The notes under the pieces: model-generated | What the model was told of the DNA's origin: nothing | Databases searched by the model: none | What the model saw: only the letters and a program-made list of their open reading frames with translations | Shown: positions 11,352 through 20,648 of the stretch, piece after piece | How positions within the stretch are numbered: position 1 is the stretch's first letter | Layout: every line of letters begins with the position of its first letter | Assembly: GCA_013306675.1 (NCBI GenBank) | Contig: JABLUY010000049.1 | Location: 1-64,000 of the forward strand | Origin: Thraustochytrium sp. TN22 | Taxonomy: Eukaryota; Sar; Bigyra; Thraustochytrida; Thraustochytriidae | Direction of reading: 5' to 3' | Length of the DNA: 64,000 nt | Program-made: the position numbers and the translations under genes

Positions 11352-14156
11352 ATGGCGCCCATAGGCCCGCTGGCGCTCGCGGCGGCGGCCGTGGCGTACG
11401 CGGCGGTGGGCGTGGACGCGCAAGAGACGGCGACGGGGCTGACGTGCGGCAAGGAGCACGCGTGCGTGGTGACGTCGGACGGCAAGGTCAAGTGCTGGGG
11501 CGGGAATACGTACGGGCAGCTGGGGCAGGGAGACTACGACGACCGCGTCGCGGACAGCAGTCTGGCGTTCGTGGAGCTCGGCGTGGAAGCGAAAGCGACA
11601 CAGGTGTCGGCCGGCACGGATCACACGTGCGTTCTCTTCGAAGACGGCACCGTCAAGTGCTGGGGCAACAACGATGCGTACCAAATGGGTCACGAGGCCG
11701 CTGAGTCCTTCGCGCAACCGACAGATGCGCCTCTGCTCTCCGTCGGCGGAGAAACCCTCCGCAAAGAAGTACAGAACGTGCAGGCGGGCCACAAGAGCAC
11801 TTGCGTTCTCGATACAGATAATGCGGTGTCCTGCTGGGGTCTCGCCAACTCGATCTGCGATACGGGAAAGACGAACCAATACCCTCCGGGCATCCAGTAC
11901 TCCTGGTATGGGGAGATGGGCCAAATTCAACAGCTCGTTCGGTATAACGGTGGGTTCTGTGCCGTCGGCTCGAGCTGGTTCTACCAATGCATCGGTCCGC
12001 AGCCCCATGGTGAGTGGGGCCACCCAAGCTACTCCCCAACCGACGTGTGCGACTCGCAAGACTATCTCTCCAACGGTCCCGTTGAATTCTCGTATCTGGA
12101 CTTTTCAGACGTCCCAGACCTGTCGAATTCGCTCGGCAACACCGTGTGCGCCTACTACTCCGGGAACAATGCCAAGTGCTGGGCGGATAATTCCTATGGC
12201 CAGGCAGGCGCGGAGTCCTCAACAACTCCTCTTTCACTGACCACGGTCGTCACTCCCGGCAACGACGCGAGAGAGACTATCGCGCAGCTGGCGCCAGGTA
12301 TCCAGCACACCTGCGCCCGCTTGACCGCGGACAGTTATTCCGTGTACTGCTGGGGCTCTTCCGAGTTTACGCTTCCACAGCAAGGGGGCGAGGTGACCTT
12401 TCTCGGTGACGCAGAGGGCGAGATGGCTGCCCTTTCCAGCCTCGCCTTCGAAGATCCAGTCACCGACCTCTGTGTCGGTGAGGACTTCTCATGCTTTCTC
12501 GTGGGCGGCAGCCCGCATTGCTGGGGCCCTTCTGGGACGTGGAGCACATACGAAATCACTAAAGCGATCCCGTTGGAGTACACTCCACCAGACCCTTACA
12601 CGGATGTGCCTACCCAGCTTCCTACGGCCACGCCCACGAATGTGCCGACTGCAATGCCGACAGCAATGCCGACAGCAATGCCCGTCACAACGCCGGAGCC
12701 GCCTCAGTCGACAGGAAAGCCCATCGCGAGCCCTACCGCGACGCCCACGGCGACTGTGGTGGGCAACCTGCCGGATGCCAACAAACAGGTTGAAGACGAG
12801 CGTGAGACCGGTTCGGATCAGCTCAAGGTGGTGGCAGCCGCCGGCACGCTCGGCGTCATTGGCTCGGCCCTGGCGATCGCTTCGGGCGCTGGCATCACCG
12901 TCGGCGTTGCCACCAGTGCCGGCGCTGCCAGTGCCGGCGCTGCCAGTGCCGGCGCAGCAAGCGCTGGCGCAGCAGCGGGTGGCGGTGCGGCCGGAGCTGG
13001 CGGCGCCGGCATTGCCGCGAGCGGCGGTACCGGCAACGCTGCGGCCTCGGCCGGCCAGGCCATGCGCTTCAATGCGGCGGACATTGTTGGCGAGGTCGGC
13101 AAGGAGGCCGCGAGAAACGCGAAACGCGTGAACTCCACCACGGCCGTCGCCGCTGCAGCCGCCGGCGTGGGTACGGCCGCCGTGGGCGCGAGCTTGCGCG
13201 AAAGGCTGACCATTGCGCGGGCCAGATTCATGTTCTGGTCCAGGCGCGTGGCGGCGCACCCGCGCACCGCCCGGGTCGTCTTGGTGGTGGTCTCACTAGC
13301 CAAGATCGTGCTACTGATCATTGCCATCTACGCAACCGCTAACTTTGGCAACCTCGTGCAGTCGGTCCGCGAGGAACTCCGGCTGCTGCGCTTCTCTGCG
13401 GATTCCATTGCCAGCACCGAGGTCGACCTCGCCTTTTCCGCCTCGGCCATCACCACGGCGCTTGGCCTGACTCCGGATGCGGCCAAGGCCACTGGCGGCC
13501 GTTTCTTGGACCTATGCACGCTGGAGACCCGCGACTGTGCCGCGAGCGAGGCAAGCCTCGGCGACGTCCAGTACTACCACCTGCAGGGCGCCGCCGAGCT
13601 CACGGCGCCCGTCTTCGTGCTTGCTGCGGCCGTGGCCATCGAGCTCCTCACGCTGCTCGTCGAGACCATCATCTACTTCCGCGCGCACTACTATGAGTGG
13701 CGTCACGGCGTCCTGGACCTGACCACCGAGATCCCGCTTCCGGCGCTCGGCGCTGTCGTCCTCGTCACTGGCATCTTCCTGTTCACCGCCTTTGGCCTCT
13801 ACCAGAGTACAGGCCTCCTTGCCATGGACGCCCTCGTCTGGCAGGACAACGGCTCCGAAGTCCTCCCTTACTCCACCCCGTTCCAGGCCAATACCGAGAC
13901 CAGGACCATCTCCTACCCGTGCCCGACCAACACCACGCTCACCTCCTCCTGTGAGCTCCCCGGGACCTGGCTCGACGTCACCAACGAGCGACTGGACGCC
14001 TACGGCTTCGTCGCCAGTGCCATCGTAGGCATCGCGCTCTTCGCCAAGGACGTCCTCAACTTTTCGCGCCGACTCTACTACAGACGCAAGGCCGCCAAGC
14101 TCCGCGCCGCCGAAGCGGCCCTCGTCTCCCCGGCCAAGCCCACGGACATCGCCTGA
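11352..14156 (+). CDS. membrane protein with seven RCC1-type repeats (copy 2)
   Basis: The product has 934 residues in a single exon and is a tandem paralogue of the upstream gene. The start at 11352 (GAGGATGGCG) gives a clear signal peptide, MAPIGPLALAAAAVAYAAV. Seven cysteine-pair RCC1-type repeats follow, many nearly identical to copy 1 (GxDHTCVLFEDGTVKCWGNNDAYQMGH). The stalk at about residues 409-456 is longer than in copy 1 and built of TPT/AMPT repeats. A helix near 490-515 runs into an Ala/Gly-rich tract (SAGAA repeats, about 515-570) absent from copy 1. The C-terminal multi-helix domain (about 636-934) matches copy 1, including the 'DALVWxDNGSEVxPYSTPF' block between helices. The protein is probably at the cell surface with a propeller ectodomain. 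Function is unknown. Confidence 0.75.
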   Translation: MAPIGPLALAAAAVAYAAVGVDAQETATGLTCGKEHACVVTSDGKVKCWGGNTYGQLGQGDYDDRVADSSLAFVELGVEAKATQVSAGTDHTCVLFEDGTVKCWGNNDAYQMGHEAAESFAQPTDAPLLSVGGETLRKEVQNVQAGHKSTCVLDTDNAVSCWGLANSICDTGKTNQYPPGIQYSWYGEMGQIQQLVRYNGGFCAVGSSWFYQCIGPQPHGEWGHPSYSPTDVCDSQDYLSNGPVEFSYLDFSDVPDLSNSLGNTVCAYYSGNNAKCWADNSYGQAGAESSTTPLSLTTVVTPGNDARETIAQLAPGIQHTCARLTADSYSVYCWGSSEFTLPQQGGEVTFLGDAEGEMAALSSLAFEDPVTDLCVGEDFSCFLVGGSPHCWGPSGTWSTYEITKAIPLEYTPPDPYTDVPTQLPTATPTNVPTAMPTAMPTAMPVTTPEPPQSTGKPIASPTATPTATVVGNLPDANKQVEDERETGSDQLKVVAAAGTLGVIGSALAIASGAGITVGVATSAGAASAGAASAGAASAGAAAGGGAAGAGGAGIAASGGTGNAAASAGQAMRFNAADIVGEVGKEAARNAKRVNSTTAVAAAAAGVGTAAVGASLRERLTIARARFMFWSRRVAAHPRTARVVLVVVSLAKIVLLIIAIYATANFGNLVQSVREELRLLRFSADSIASTEVDLAFSASAITTALGLTPDAAKATGGRFLDLCTLETRDCAASEASLGDVQYYHLQGAAELTAPVFVLAAAVAIELLTLLVETIIYFRAHYYEWRHGVLDLTTEIPLPALGAVVLVTGIFLFTAFGLYQSTGLLAMDALVWQDNGSEVLPYSTPFQANTETRTISYPCPTNTTLTSSCELPGTWLDVTNERLDAYGFVASAIVGIALFAKDVLNFSRRLYYRRKAAKLRAAEAALVSPAKPTDIA
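12640..12685 (+). repeat. coding minisatellite for the Pro/Thr stalk
   Basis: An ATGCCGACAGCA-type 12-bp unit is repeated and encodes PTAM repeats in the stalk of RCC1-like copy 2. Copy 1 has a much shorter stalk, so the array has probably changed in number since the duplication. Confidence 0.6.
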
Positions 14157-15140
14157 TGGACAGAGACGGTCGCCTGATCATCAGCGGAGGCCTCCGAGAC
14201 CTCTCGGCGGAGGCCTCCGAGATCTCTTGGCGAAGGCCTCCGAGTCCTCTCGGCGGAGGCCTCCGAGATCTCTTGGGGAAGGCCTCCGAGACCTCTCGGA
14301 GACCTTGCTTTTCTCTTTTGCGCGTCATGGCCCGGCGGGCCATGTCGACGTGCTCCACCAGCAGTTGCACCGCACGGTGCGCAAGAGCCCTTGACCCTTA
14401 CCTCCTGAACAAAATCGCAATGCACGATGTTGTTGTTGGTTCTTCCCCCCCCGTGAACCTTTGCCGGTCTGCGAGACCAGGGAGCCAACGCCCTTTGCTT
14501 TGTAAAAGAGCGAGCGGCTCGCCAGGCTCCCTGGCGAGACCTCAAAGTGCTGGGCCGGTGACGGCAAAGCATGAGTGGAATTTTGTGGGTGGCGATGGTA
14601 TAGTCCCCCCTCACCACCCCATGTTTTGCTGCCCTGCAGTCTGCGGCTGGCGCCGACGAGTCATCACAGGAGGCCCCAGAAGACTCGAGCTCGTCCTTGT
14701 CCCATTGCCTGCACAAGAGAGCGATTATGATGTGGTCCACCTCCGAGCTGGTAGCTATCGAGCTCGCTGGAACTCGTCCTCCCTCGCGCTGCGATGCGAT
14801 GCGATGCGATGCGTAACTCTGCGCGGCGCTTGCCACGGCCTCGTCCTTGCTTGCTTGCCTGCTTGCCCGCTTGCCTTTGCTTTGCCTGCTTTGCCTGCGT
14901 TGCCTGCTTTGTTGCGACAGAGCTCAAGTCGTGCACGGAGTGGCGCACGCAGCGGGGGTATCTCGCAAGTTTATTGCGGTTTCGCGCCACCGGACGCCGT
15001 GTTACGCGGGGACGATGGCGCCAGCAGGGAACGCGGCGTGCCCCCCAGAGCGCGGCGGCCGCAGACCACCGGCAGAGCGCTGCTTGGCGCGCGACTACTC
15101 CGCTCGGGGCGCGGCGCAGCGCGCGTGGGGCGGCGGCGGG
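14157..15140. other. intergenic region with 23-bp repeats
   Basis: It begins with the 23-bp array described separately. The remainder (about 14310-15140) has no supported gene. A GATGC repeat (about 14791-14812) and a TTGCCTGC-type repeat (about 14850-14910) lie in the second half. An open frame continues upstream of the mL40-like start at 15141, but it is low complexity. Confidence 0.5.
14184..14303. repeat. 23-bp tandem repeat just after the RCC1-like copy 2 stop
   Basis: Five copies of a 23-bp unit built on AGGCCTCCGAGA are spaced exactly 23 bp apart (AGGCCTC at 14188, 14211, 14234, 14257 and 14280). They begin about 30 bp past the stop codon, so they probably lie in the 3' untranslated region. 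The AGGCCT core is palindromic, so neighbouring units could form stems. Confidence 0.8.
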
Positions 15141-15590
15141 ATGCTGGGCGTGTGGGCGGCGCGCGCGGCGCGGCCGCGGTCCGGCGCGGTCGCGGCGGCG
15201 CAGCGGCGCGGGCTGGCGCAGGCGAAGAAGGCGGGCAAGAGCAAGGGCAAGAAGGCGGCCGCCGGCGGCGACCTGGACCTGCCCAAGGCGTCGCGCGCGC
15301 AGGATGAGGAGCTGGTGAGCATGCTGACGGCGCAGCCGCGGCTGACCAAGCCGGACTTCTCCGCCGAGGAGCTGGAGCGCCGCGAGGCCGTGGCCAAGCT
15401 GTACATGCAGAATTCGCAGCTGCACGACGCGCGCAACACCGCCGAGGTGGATCGCAGGGAGGTGCTCATGGAGTTCGCGCTCATGGCGCTGCCTGGTGAC
15501 GATGAGCGCAATGCGGCGCTCAAGAACCCGTCCTTTGACCCGCCCCTGTACCGCCAGGTTTGGACGTGGACGCCGCCGCGGGAGATCTAA
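15141..15590 (+). CDS. putative mitochondrial ribosomal protein (mL40-like)
   Basis: This short gene encodes 149 residues. The N-terminus from the chosen ATG (MLGVWAARAARPRSGAVAAA) is Arg/Ala-rich and acid-free, a good mitochondrial presequence, followed by a Lys-rich stretch (AKKAGKSKGKKAA). The body is helical and charged (EELERREAVAKLYMQNSQLH) and ends in an aromatic-proline tail (YRQVWTWTPPREI). That layout of basic linker, helical central part and 'YTPP'-like end resembles mL40 (MRPL40/YmL28), but the match is by eye and weak. An upstream in-frame ATG at 15015 would add 42 residues; the presequence argues for 15141. It would act in the mitochondrial large ribosomal subunit if the call is right. 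Confidence 0.45.
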   Translation: MLGVWAARAARPRSGAVAAAQRRGLAQAKKAGKSKGKKAAAGGDLDLPKASRAQDEELVSMLTAQPRLTKPDFSAEELERREAVAKLYMQNSQLHDARNTAEVDRREVLMEFALMALPGDDERNAALKNPSFDPPLYRQVWTWTPPREI

Positions 15591-15885
15591 GCAAGGAAGA
15601 GAATCACAGGAGGAAGGAGAGAAAGCTTGGCGTCGGGTGGGATGCGAGGGAGATCTCTCTGCCCCCGCTCTTTCTCTCTTTTCCTCTCTGTCTGAGCATG
15701 ACTCACGCCGGCGGCAGCCCGGGCATCATGTCTGACCACTCGACTTTCTCAGAGTCCTCGCCGGGCGGCTTGCGCGCTGCTCGTACCCATTTCTGCTCAT
15801 GGCACTGGACCGGCCACGACAACGACAAAAAAAGAACACAAACACAGACTTACTCTCTAAGTTCTAAAAGACACGGTGCATCACC

Positions 15886-16093
15886 TCACCTGGGCGCAGT
15901 GCTTCCTTGCACGCGAAAGCTGCCGTCCGGCTGCGCAGGGCCAGATCGCCGCCGCGTTGTCGGCGACGTGATGCGCGGGCCAGGTGGCCGCTTCGCGGTC
16001 GGCGACGCAGCGTTGGGCGCCTCAAGCCGGCCCTCCTCCACGGGGGCCGGCCGCGCCGTGTCTGGCCGCCGCGGGCTACGCTGCGCCTCCGCC

Positions 16094-16124
<31 letters not shown>

Positions 16125-18546
16125 TGCCAAGGTTACTATCGTACAACTTGACGCCGATGCTCTGGCGTCGAGCGCGCTGTGCCTCGACGCGGCCTTGCAC
16201 GGCGGCGTCCATCTTCTCGTACAGGGGCTTACTCGCGTACAGCTCCTCGTGCCGGCCGGTGATCTCCGTGCGCAGGTGCAGCATGGAAGCCTGTTCGTAG
16301 GCACTGCGCTCTTGGGCCGCGGCCTTTTGGGCTACCGCCGTCGGCACGCGCAGAGTACCGTCCGCGTACGCTGTGGACAGCTGGCGGAACTTTTGCAGGT
16401 ATTTGATACCGCGCGCCAGCTCCAGCACCTCCGCGCGGTCCACCTGGTCGGCCTCAGCCTGCGCTTGCAGTCGCTTCGGCATGCGGAAGCGCACACGAGG
16501 GTTGGACGCACTGCCGGCGCCGCCTGCCGAGCCTTCGGCGCCGTCGTCCTCGTGCTCGCTCTCCTGCTGGGCTCTGTCGATGTTGCTGGTATCGGCAGAC
16601 CTGTCCGCCGCGCGGCCGTGCTCTTCGCCGTCGAGCACCTGCTGAAGCGTGGCCACGGCTCGGCGCATGGTCTGTTGTTCCTCGTCGCTTGCCCGACGAG
16701 GTCGCTGCTGCGGCGCGTCCGCGAGCTGCGACCCAGGCCCCAATACGGAACGCGCGCGAGAGAAGAGCACGCGCGAGAAGGCTTCGGCAAGATCACGCAG
16801 CTCCTTCTCGCGCGCCCCCTTGAGTGTGACTGTGCTGTCGAGCTGTTGCGCCTGTAGAAGCGCCTTTTGCTCCAGCGCGCGATGCTGGCCCACGACGTGC
16901 TCGTAGCGGCCCACCATGCGGCCAAACTTGGCCTTGAGTGCCGAGGTTTCGAGCGAGAGACGCTTCACGAGGTTCGGCAAGGTCTCGTTGCCGTCGCCCT
17001 TGACTCGGATCTTGAGCCGCACGATGCGGTGGCGCAGGTCCTGCTTCTCCTGGTTCAGCTTCTCCTTGGCGCGGTGCGCCTCTGCGAGCAGATCCTGCAT
17101 CGCCTGCAGGTCCTGCTCATGCTTGCGATCGCGCGCCGCCATCTGGTCCAGGCGGCGCTGGCCCAGCTCGTGCGCCTCGCGCAGGCGATCGTCCGCCTTG
17201 GCCACCGCCTCGCGGAGGCGCGTGTGCGCGATGGCGCTCGCGTCCAGCTGTTTGTGCAGGCCAGCGATCACGTCGCGCTGCGCCGCCTCGGTGCGCTGTC
17301 GCATGGCCTCGAGGTCGTCGGCGTGGCCGCGCCGCAGCTGCTCCACCTCCTGCTCGTGTTTGATGAGAATGGCCTGCAGGTCGGAGCCCTCGATCAAGTC
17401 CATGATCTTGGCGTCCTTGGCCGTCACCATGGTCTCAAAGTGCTGGTCCTTGGCGCGGATCAAGTACTTAATCTCCTCCTCGTACTTGGCCGCCTGCGTG
17501 CGCAGTTTGTCCTCGAGCTTGGCCGCCTCGCTCATGAACAGATACTCGGCCGTCTGCCGGTACTCCTCGAATTGCGTCTGGAGGGCCTTGACCACCTCAC
17601 GGTGCTCGCGCAGCAGCTGCTGCTTGTCCTCGAACTGCATGAGCTTGAGGTCCTCCAGCTGCTGCTTCAGCTTGTTGTAGTCCTCCATCTTAGCCTTGCG
17701 GTCCAGGTTCCACTCTGCGCGCACCAACTCGGCGTGCTCCTCGTACTCCACCTTGAGCTCTTCCAGCAACTGCATGTGCGCCAGCAGAGACCCGTGCATC
17801 TCGCTCTGGATGCGCGTACTGCTCTCCGCCAGCAGCAGCACCTGTCGGCTGTTGCGGTTTTTCTCGCGCCGCGCCGCATGCATGTCGGATTTTTGCTTGC
17901 CAATCACCTTGGCCTCGGTCTGCAAACTACCCAGAATCTCGTCCTTGTTGGCCAAGGACTCGCGCAGCTCGACCTCGATGGCGCGCAGCTCGCGAAGCTC
18001 CGCCGTCAACTGCTGGCATTCGTCCTCGTACTGGAAGGCCACCGCCTTGACGCTTTCCAGCGCCTCCTGCAGCGCCTCCACGCGCGCCGTCTGCCGCTCC
18101 GCCTCGGCTCGGCTCTCCGCCTCGCGGCCCTCCAAGCGCGCCACGCTCTCCTCCAGCGTGCGCTTCTCGAACTGCGCCTTGTCTAGCTTGGCGCGCACGC
18201 GGTGCAGCTCTTGCCGCTCGCTCTCCAGCTGCGCGCGCGCGGTCTCCAGCGCGTTGGCGCCCGCGGCCCCGCTTGAGCTCCCGCGCTCGCCCTGCTGCTC
18301 CACGCGCAGCTTGCGGTACTTGATCTTGAGCTCGCGCAGCTCTGACTCCGTGTGCTTGAGCAGCACGCTCTGGTTGTCGTGCGCCAGCTGCAGCTCACGC
18401 AGCTGCGCGCCCACCGCGTTCACCTGCGCGTACAGTCGCGCCTGCGTCGCCGTCCCGGGCTCCAGCGGGCCCTCATCCTCCGCTGCAGCCATGGCGGCCT
18501 CTCGCGCGCCTTCGTGGGATGGGTGTTTGGGACCTTGGGCTTGCAT
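15886..18546 (-). CDS. large coiled-coil protein, function unknown
   Basis: The product has 886 residues, dominated by heptad-rich coiled coil from about residue 35 to 560 and again near 640-760. Glu, Gln, Leu, Arg and Lys dominate, and few prolines break it. A recognisable central block reads 'AKDAKIMDLIEGSDLQAIL'. The C-terminal 130 residues are less ordered, with a GGC-encoded glycine run and basic-proline tail. There is no motor, ATPase or membrane segment. Long coiled coils of this type are typical of centrosomal, basal-body or flagellar proteins, and GCP4 and NPHP4 lie nearby, but I do not recognise the family. A second ATG at 18492 has a perfect Kozak context (GCCGCCATGG) and could be the real start. 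The stop directly follows CCCAG|GTGAGG, a good splice-donor consensus, so an extra 3' exon is possible. Confidence 0.65.
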
Positions 18547-18863
18547 TGTAGCGGCAGCAGCCGTGCCTTCAGAAAGAAAGCCTTGTGGCTACTACGACGA
18601 CTTCAACGGTCATGTGGTCACGCGCGACCGGAGTTAAAAAATCAGAACTTGAAGCCGCGGCGCCTGCCACTCATCCACTGTCAGCTGCCACTGCTCCGGC
18701 GACTCGGTGCAACCGAGTCGTGGTTGCGTGCGGCGGGGCCTTCGCAAGCCCGGCCGGCCCGGGCTTAGAATCATGACGATGCGCTTGCTTGCGCGCTTCT
18801 TCACTTCTGCGTCGTTTTATAATTATGCGTACCAGTACATTGTATGGTGCCACTGCATGCATG
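18547..18863. other. short intergenic region between two minus-strand genes
   Basis: It contains the 5' flank of the coiled-coil gene and the 3' flank of the acyltransferase gene. An AATCATGACGATGCG word around 18770 resembles motifs seen ahead of other genes. No gene is seen. Confidence 0.5.
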
Positions 18864-20648
18864 TCAGGCCTTGTGGCGGCCGAAAAAGCCGCGGCGGCGG
18901 CGACGCGGCGCAGGGCTGTGCTCGTCCTCCTGCGGCGTCTCGTCAAAGTTCGGGAGCTGCTTGAACTTGACCTTGGCGATGGCGGAGTTGATGAGCTCCG
19001 GATGCTCCTTGACGAGATCGCGGAAGAGCTCCCAGCTGAGCAGGGGCTCGCCGTCCTCGTCGGTCTTGGTCTCCTGCTCGCGGGCGCTGCGCAGAATGTT
19101 GTCGAGCGCCGCCTCGACAGCCTCCGCGTCGGCGTAGGCGCCGCCGGAGGCGACCTCAAGCAAGTCGCGCATGTCGGCCGCAGTGATGAAGCCGTCCTCG
19201 TTAGCATCGAAAATGCGGAAGGCGAGGCGCGCCTTCTCCTCGCTCGTGGTGCGCGAGGACGTGAGCGCCATGGCCAGCACGAGGCTGCGGAAGTTGATGG
19301 TACCGGACCCGTCGCGATCGCAAAATTCGAAAAAGACCTTGGACAGGCCAGACTCGGGCGGTGTCCCGGTGGCCTTGCAGAATTCATCGTACGTGATGGT
19401 GCCGTCGTCATTGGTGTCAAAGGTCTCAAAGATCTTGAGCGCGTTCTTAATCTCGCTCAGATGCGAGCCGGAGCCGCCGAAGATGTCCTTGATCTCCTTG
19501 AGCTGCAGCCCGCTCAGGTGTACGTCGTCGATGGGGCGGCGCTTCTCGAGCGGCGCCAGCACGTGCTTGGCCTGACGCCTGTCCAGCGCCGCCTGGAAGA
19601 GCTTGCAGTCCTCAAAGTAGTGGTCCGTCATGTTGGCGCCCAGCTCCTGCGCGATCTCCGCGCGCACCGCGTTCGCAAAAAGCGTCGGGTCCTCCTTCTC
19701 CTCCTCCGTTGGGTAGTGCACCGGCAAAAAGGTCACCTCCAGGTACTGCACGAACTGCGTCCAGTGCCGGCGGTGAAAGTAGTCCTTCTTGCGCGCGCAC
19801 ACGTACGCTGGATTGAAGTGCTTGTACGGGTACCGAATCGCCACCGGCTGGACGGGAAGACCGGGCAGAAAGGCGCCGCGCTGGAACATGGACACGCAGT
19901 CGTCCTTCGTGCACGTGCCCTGCGGGAAGATTAGCACCTGCGGAAAGCGGTCTTTCTTGTCGGGACTGGCCTGCGAGGTTGCGAAGAGATCCAGCAGCCG
20001 CTTCGTCTCCTCGCGGCCCTCCTTGCTCTCGCGCTTCACCGGGATCACCTGCATTCCGCGCAGAATGCGGCCCAGCACTGGCTTGTCGAAGAGCTCGGCC
20101 TTGGCCACGGCGCTCGGCATCGTCAGCCAGTACATGACCACAGCGTCAAAGAGCGACACGTGGTTCGGGGTGAAGAACGCCGCGTCCGGCGACGGCGTGC
20201 CCTTAACCTTGATGTGGTAGAAGCCCAGCGTGAACAGCAGCACGCGGCACAGGCCCGCCACCGGCACCAGTAGCGCGCGCCGCCACCACGAGAAGGGCCG
20301 CTCGTAGCACTCGTTGTGGCTTAGACCCAGGTTTGCCAGCGTCGTCAGCATCAGCACCACCAGCATGAGCGTGCAGAACATCAACACTCTCACGATCGCG
20401 ATCCCACTCGCGAACATAAAGATCATCTTCGCCAGCTCGTACGTCGTCACCGGCGTGTCGTACTCGAACGGGTTGTACTCGCGTTCCGTGCCCGCCAGCC
20501 GCTCCTCCGTCGCCTTGCGCGCCGCCTTGACCGTCTCCAGCGGCGTCGCCATGGACGCCGTCGCGGACGAGTCCATCGTCGACGCCTTCTTCATCGCCTG
20601 CCCATCCTCGCGCACCTCGCCGGCGCGCCCGTCCGTGCCCACCGCCAT
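18864..20648 (-). CDS. lysophospholipid acyltransferase with EF-hands (LPCAT1/2-like)
   Basis: The product has 594 residues, close to the roughly 540 of animal LPCAT1/2. It would re-acylate lysophospholipids (Lands cycle) at the ER. Hydrophobic segments lie at about 72-105 and 122-145. Acyltransferase motif I is NHVSLFD (N162, H163, D168), the catalytic NHx4D. Motif III reads FPQGTC (241-246), where FPEGT is usual, so the conserved Glu is Gln here. After the catalytic domain come at least three EF-hand-like loops: DTNDDGTITYDE and DANEDGFITAAD look calcium-competent, while DRDGSGTINFRS ends in Ser. The tail is basic (RRRRRGFFGRHKA). The start at 20648 has a good Kozak context; the longer frame upstream is low-complexity leader. 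It is divergent from the GCP4 gene. Confidence 0.85.
   Translation of the reverse strand: MAVGTDGRAGEVREDGQAMKKASTMDSSATASMATPLETVKAARKATEERLAGTEREYNPFEYDTPVTTYELAKMIFMFASGIAIVRVLMFCTLMLVVLMLTTLANLGLSHNECYERPFSWWRRALLVPVAGLCRVLLFTLGFYHIKVKGTPSPDAAFFTPNHVSLFDAVVMYWLTMPSAVAKAELFDKPVLGRILRGMQVIPVKRESKEGREETKRLLDLFATSQASPDKKDRFPQVLIFPQGTCTKDDCVSMFQRGAFLPGLPVQPVAIRYPYKHFNPAYVCARKKDYFHRRHWTQFVQYLEVTFLPVHYPTEEEKEDPTLFANAVRAEIAQELGANMTDHYFEDCKLFQAALDRRQAKHVLAPLEKRRPIDDVHLSGLQLKEIKDIFGGSGSHLSEIKNALKIFETFDTNDDGTITYDEFCKATGTPPESGLSKVFFEFCDRDGSGTINFRSLVLAMALTSSRTTSEEKARLAFRIFDANEDGFITAADMRDLLEVASGGAYADAEAVEAALDNILRSAREQETKTDEDGEPLLSWELFRDLVKEHPELINSAIAKVKFKQLPNFDETPQEDEHSPAPRRRRRGFFGRHKA

Noticed and set aside
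14184-14303. 23-bp array considered as a CRISPR-like array
   Set aside because: Units are directly adjacent with no unique spacers, and the context is eukaryotic.
16867-18186. 439-residue Leu/Val/His-rich plus-strand frame
   Set aside because: It is the complement of a Glu/Lys/Gln-rich coiled coil, which naturally reads as Leu-rich on the other strand.
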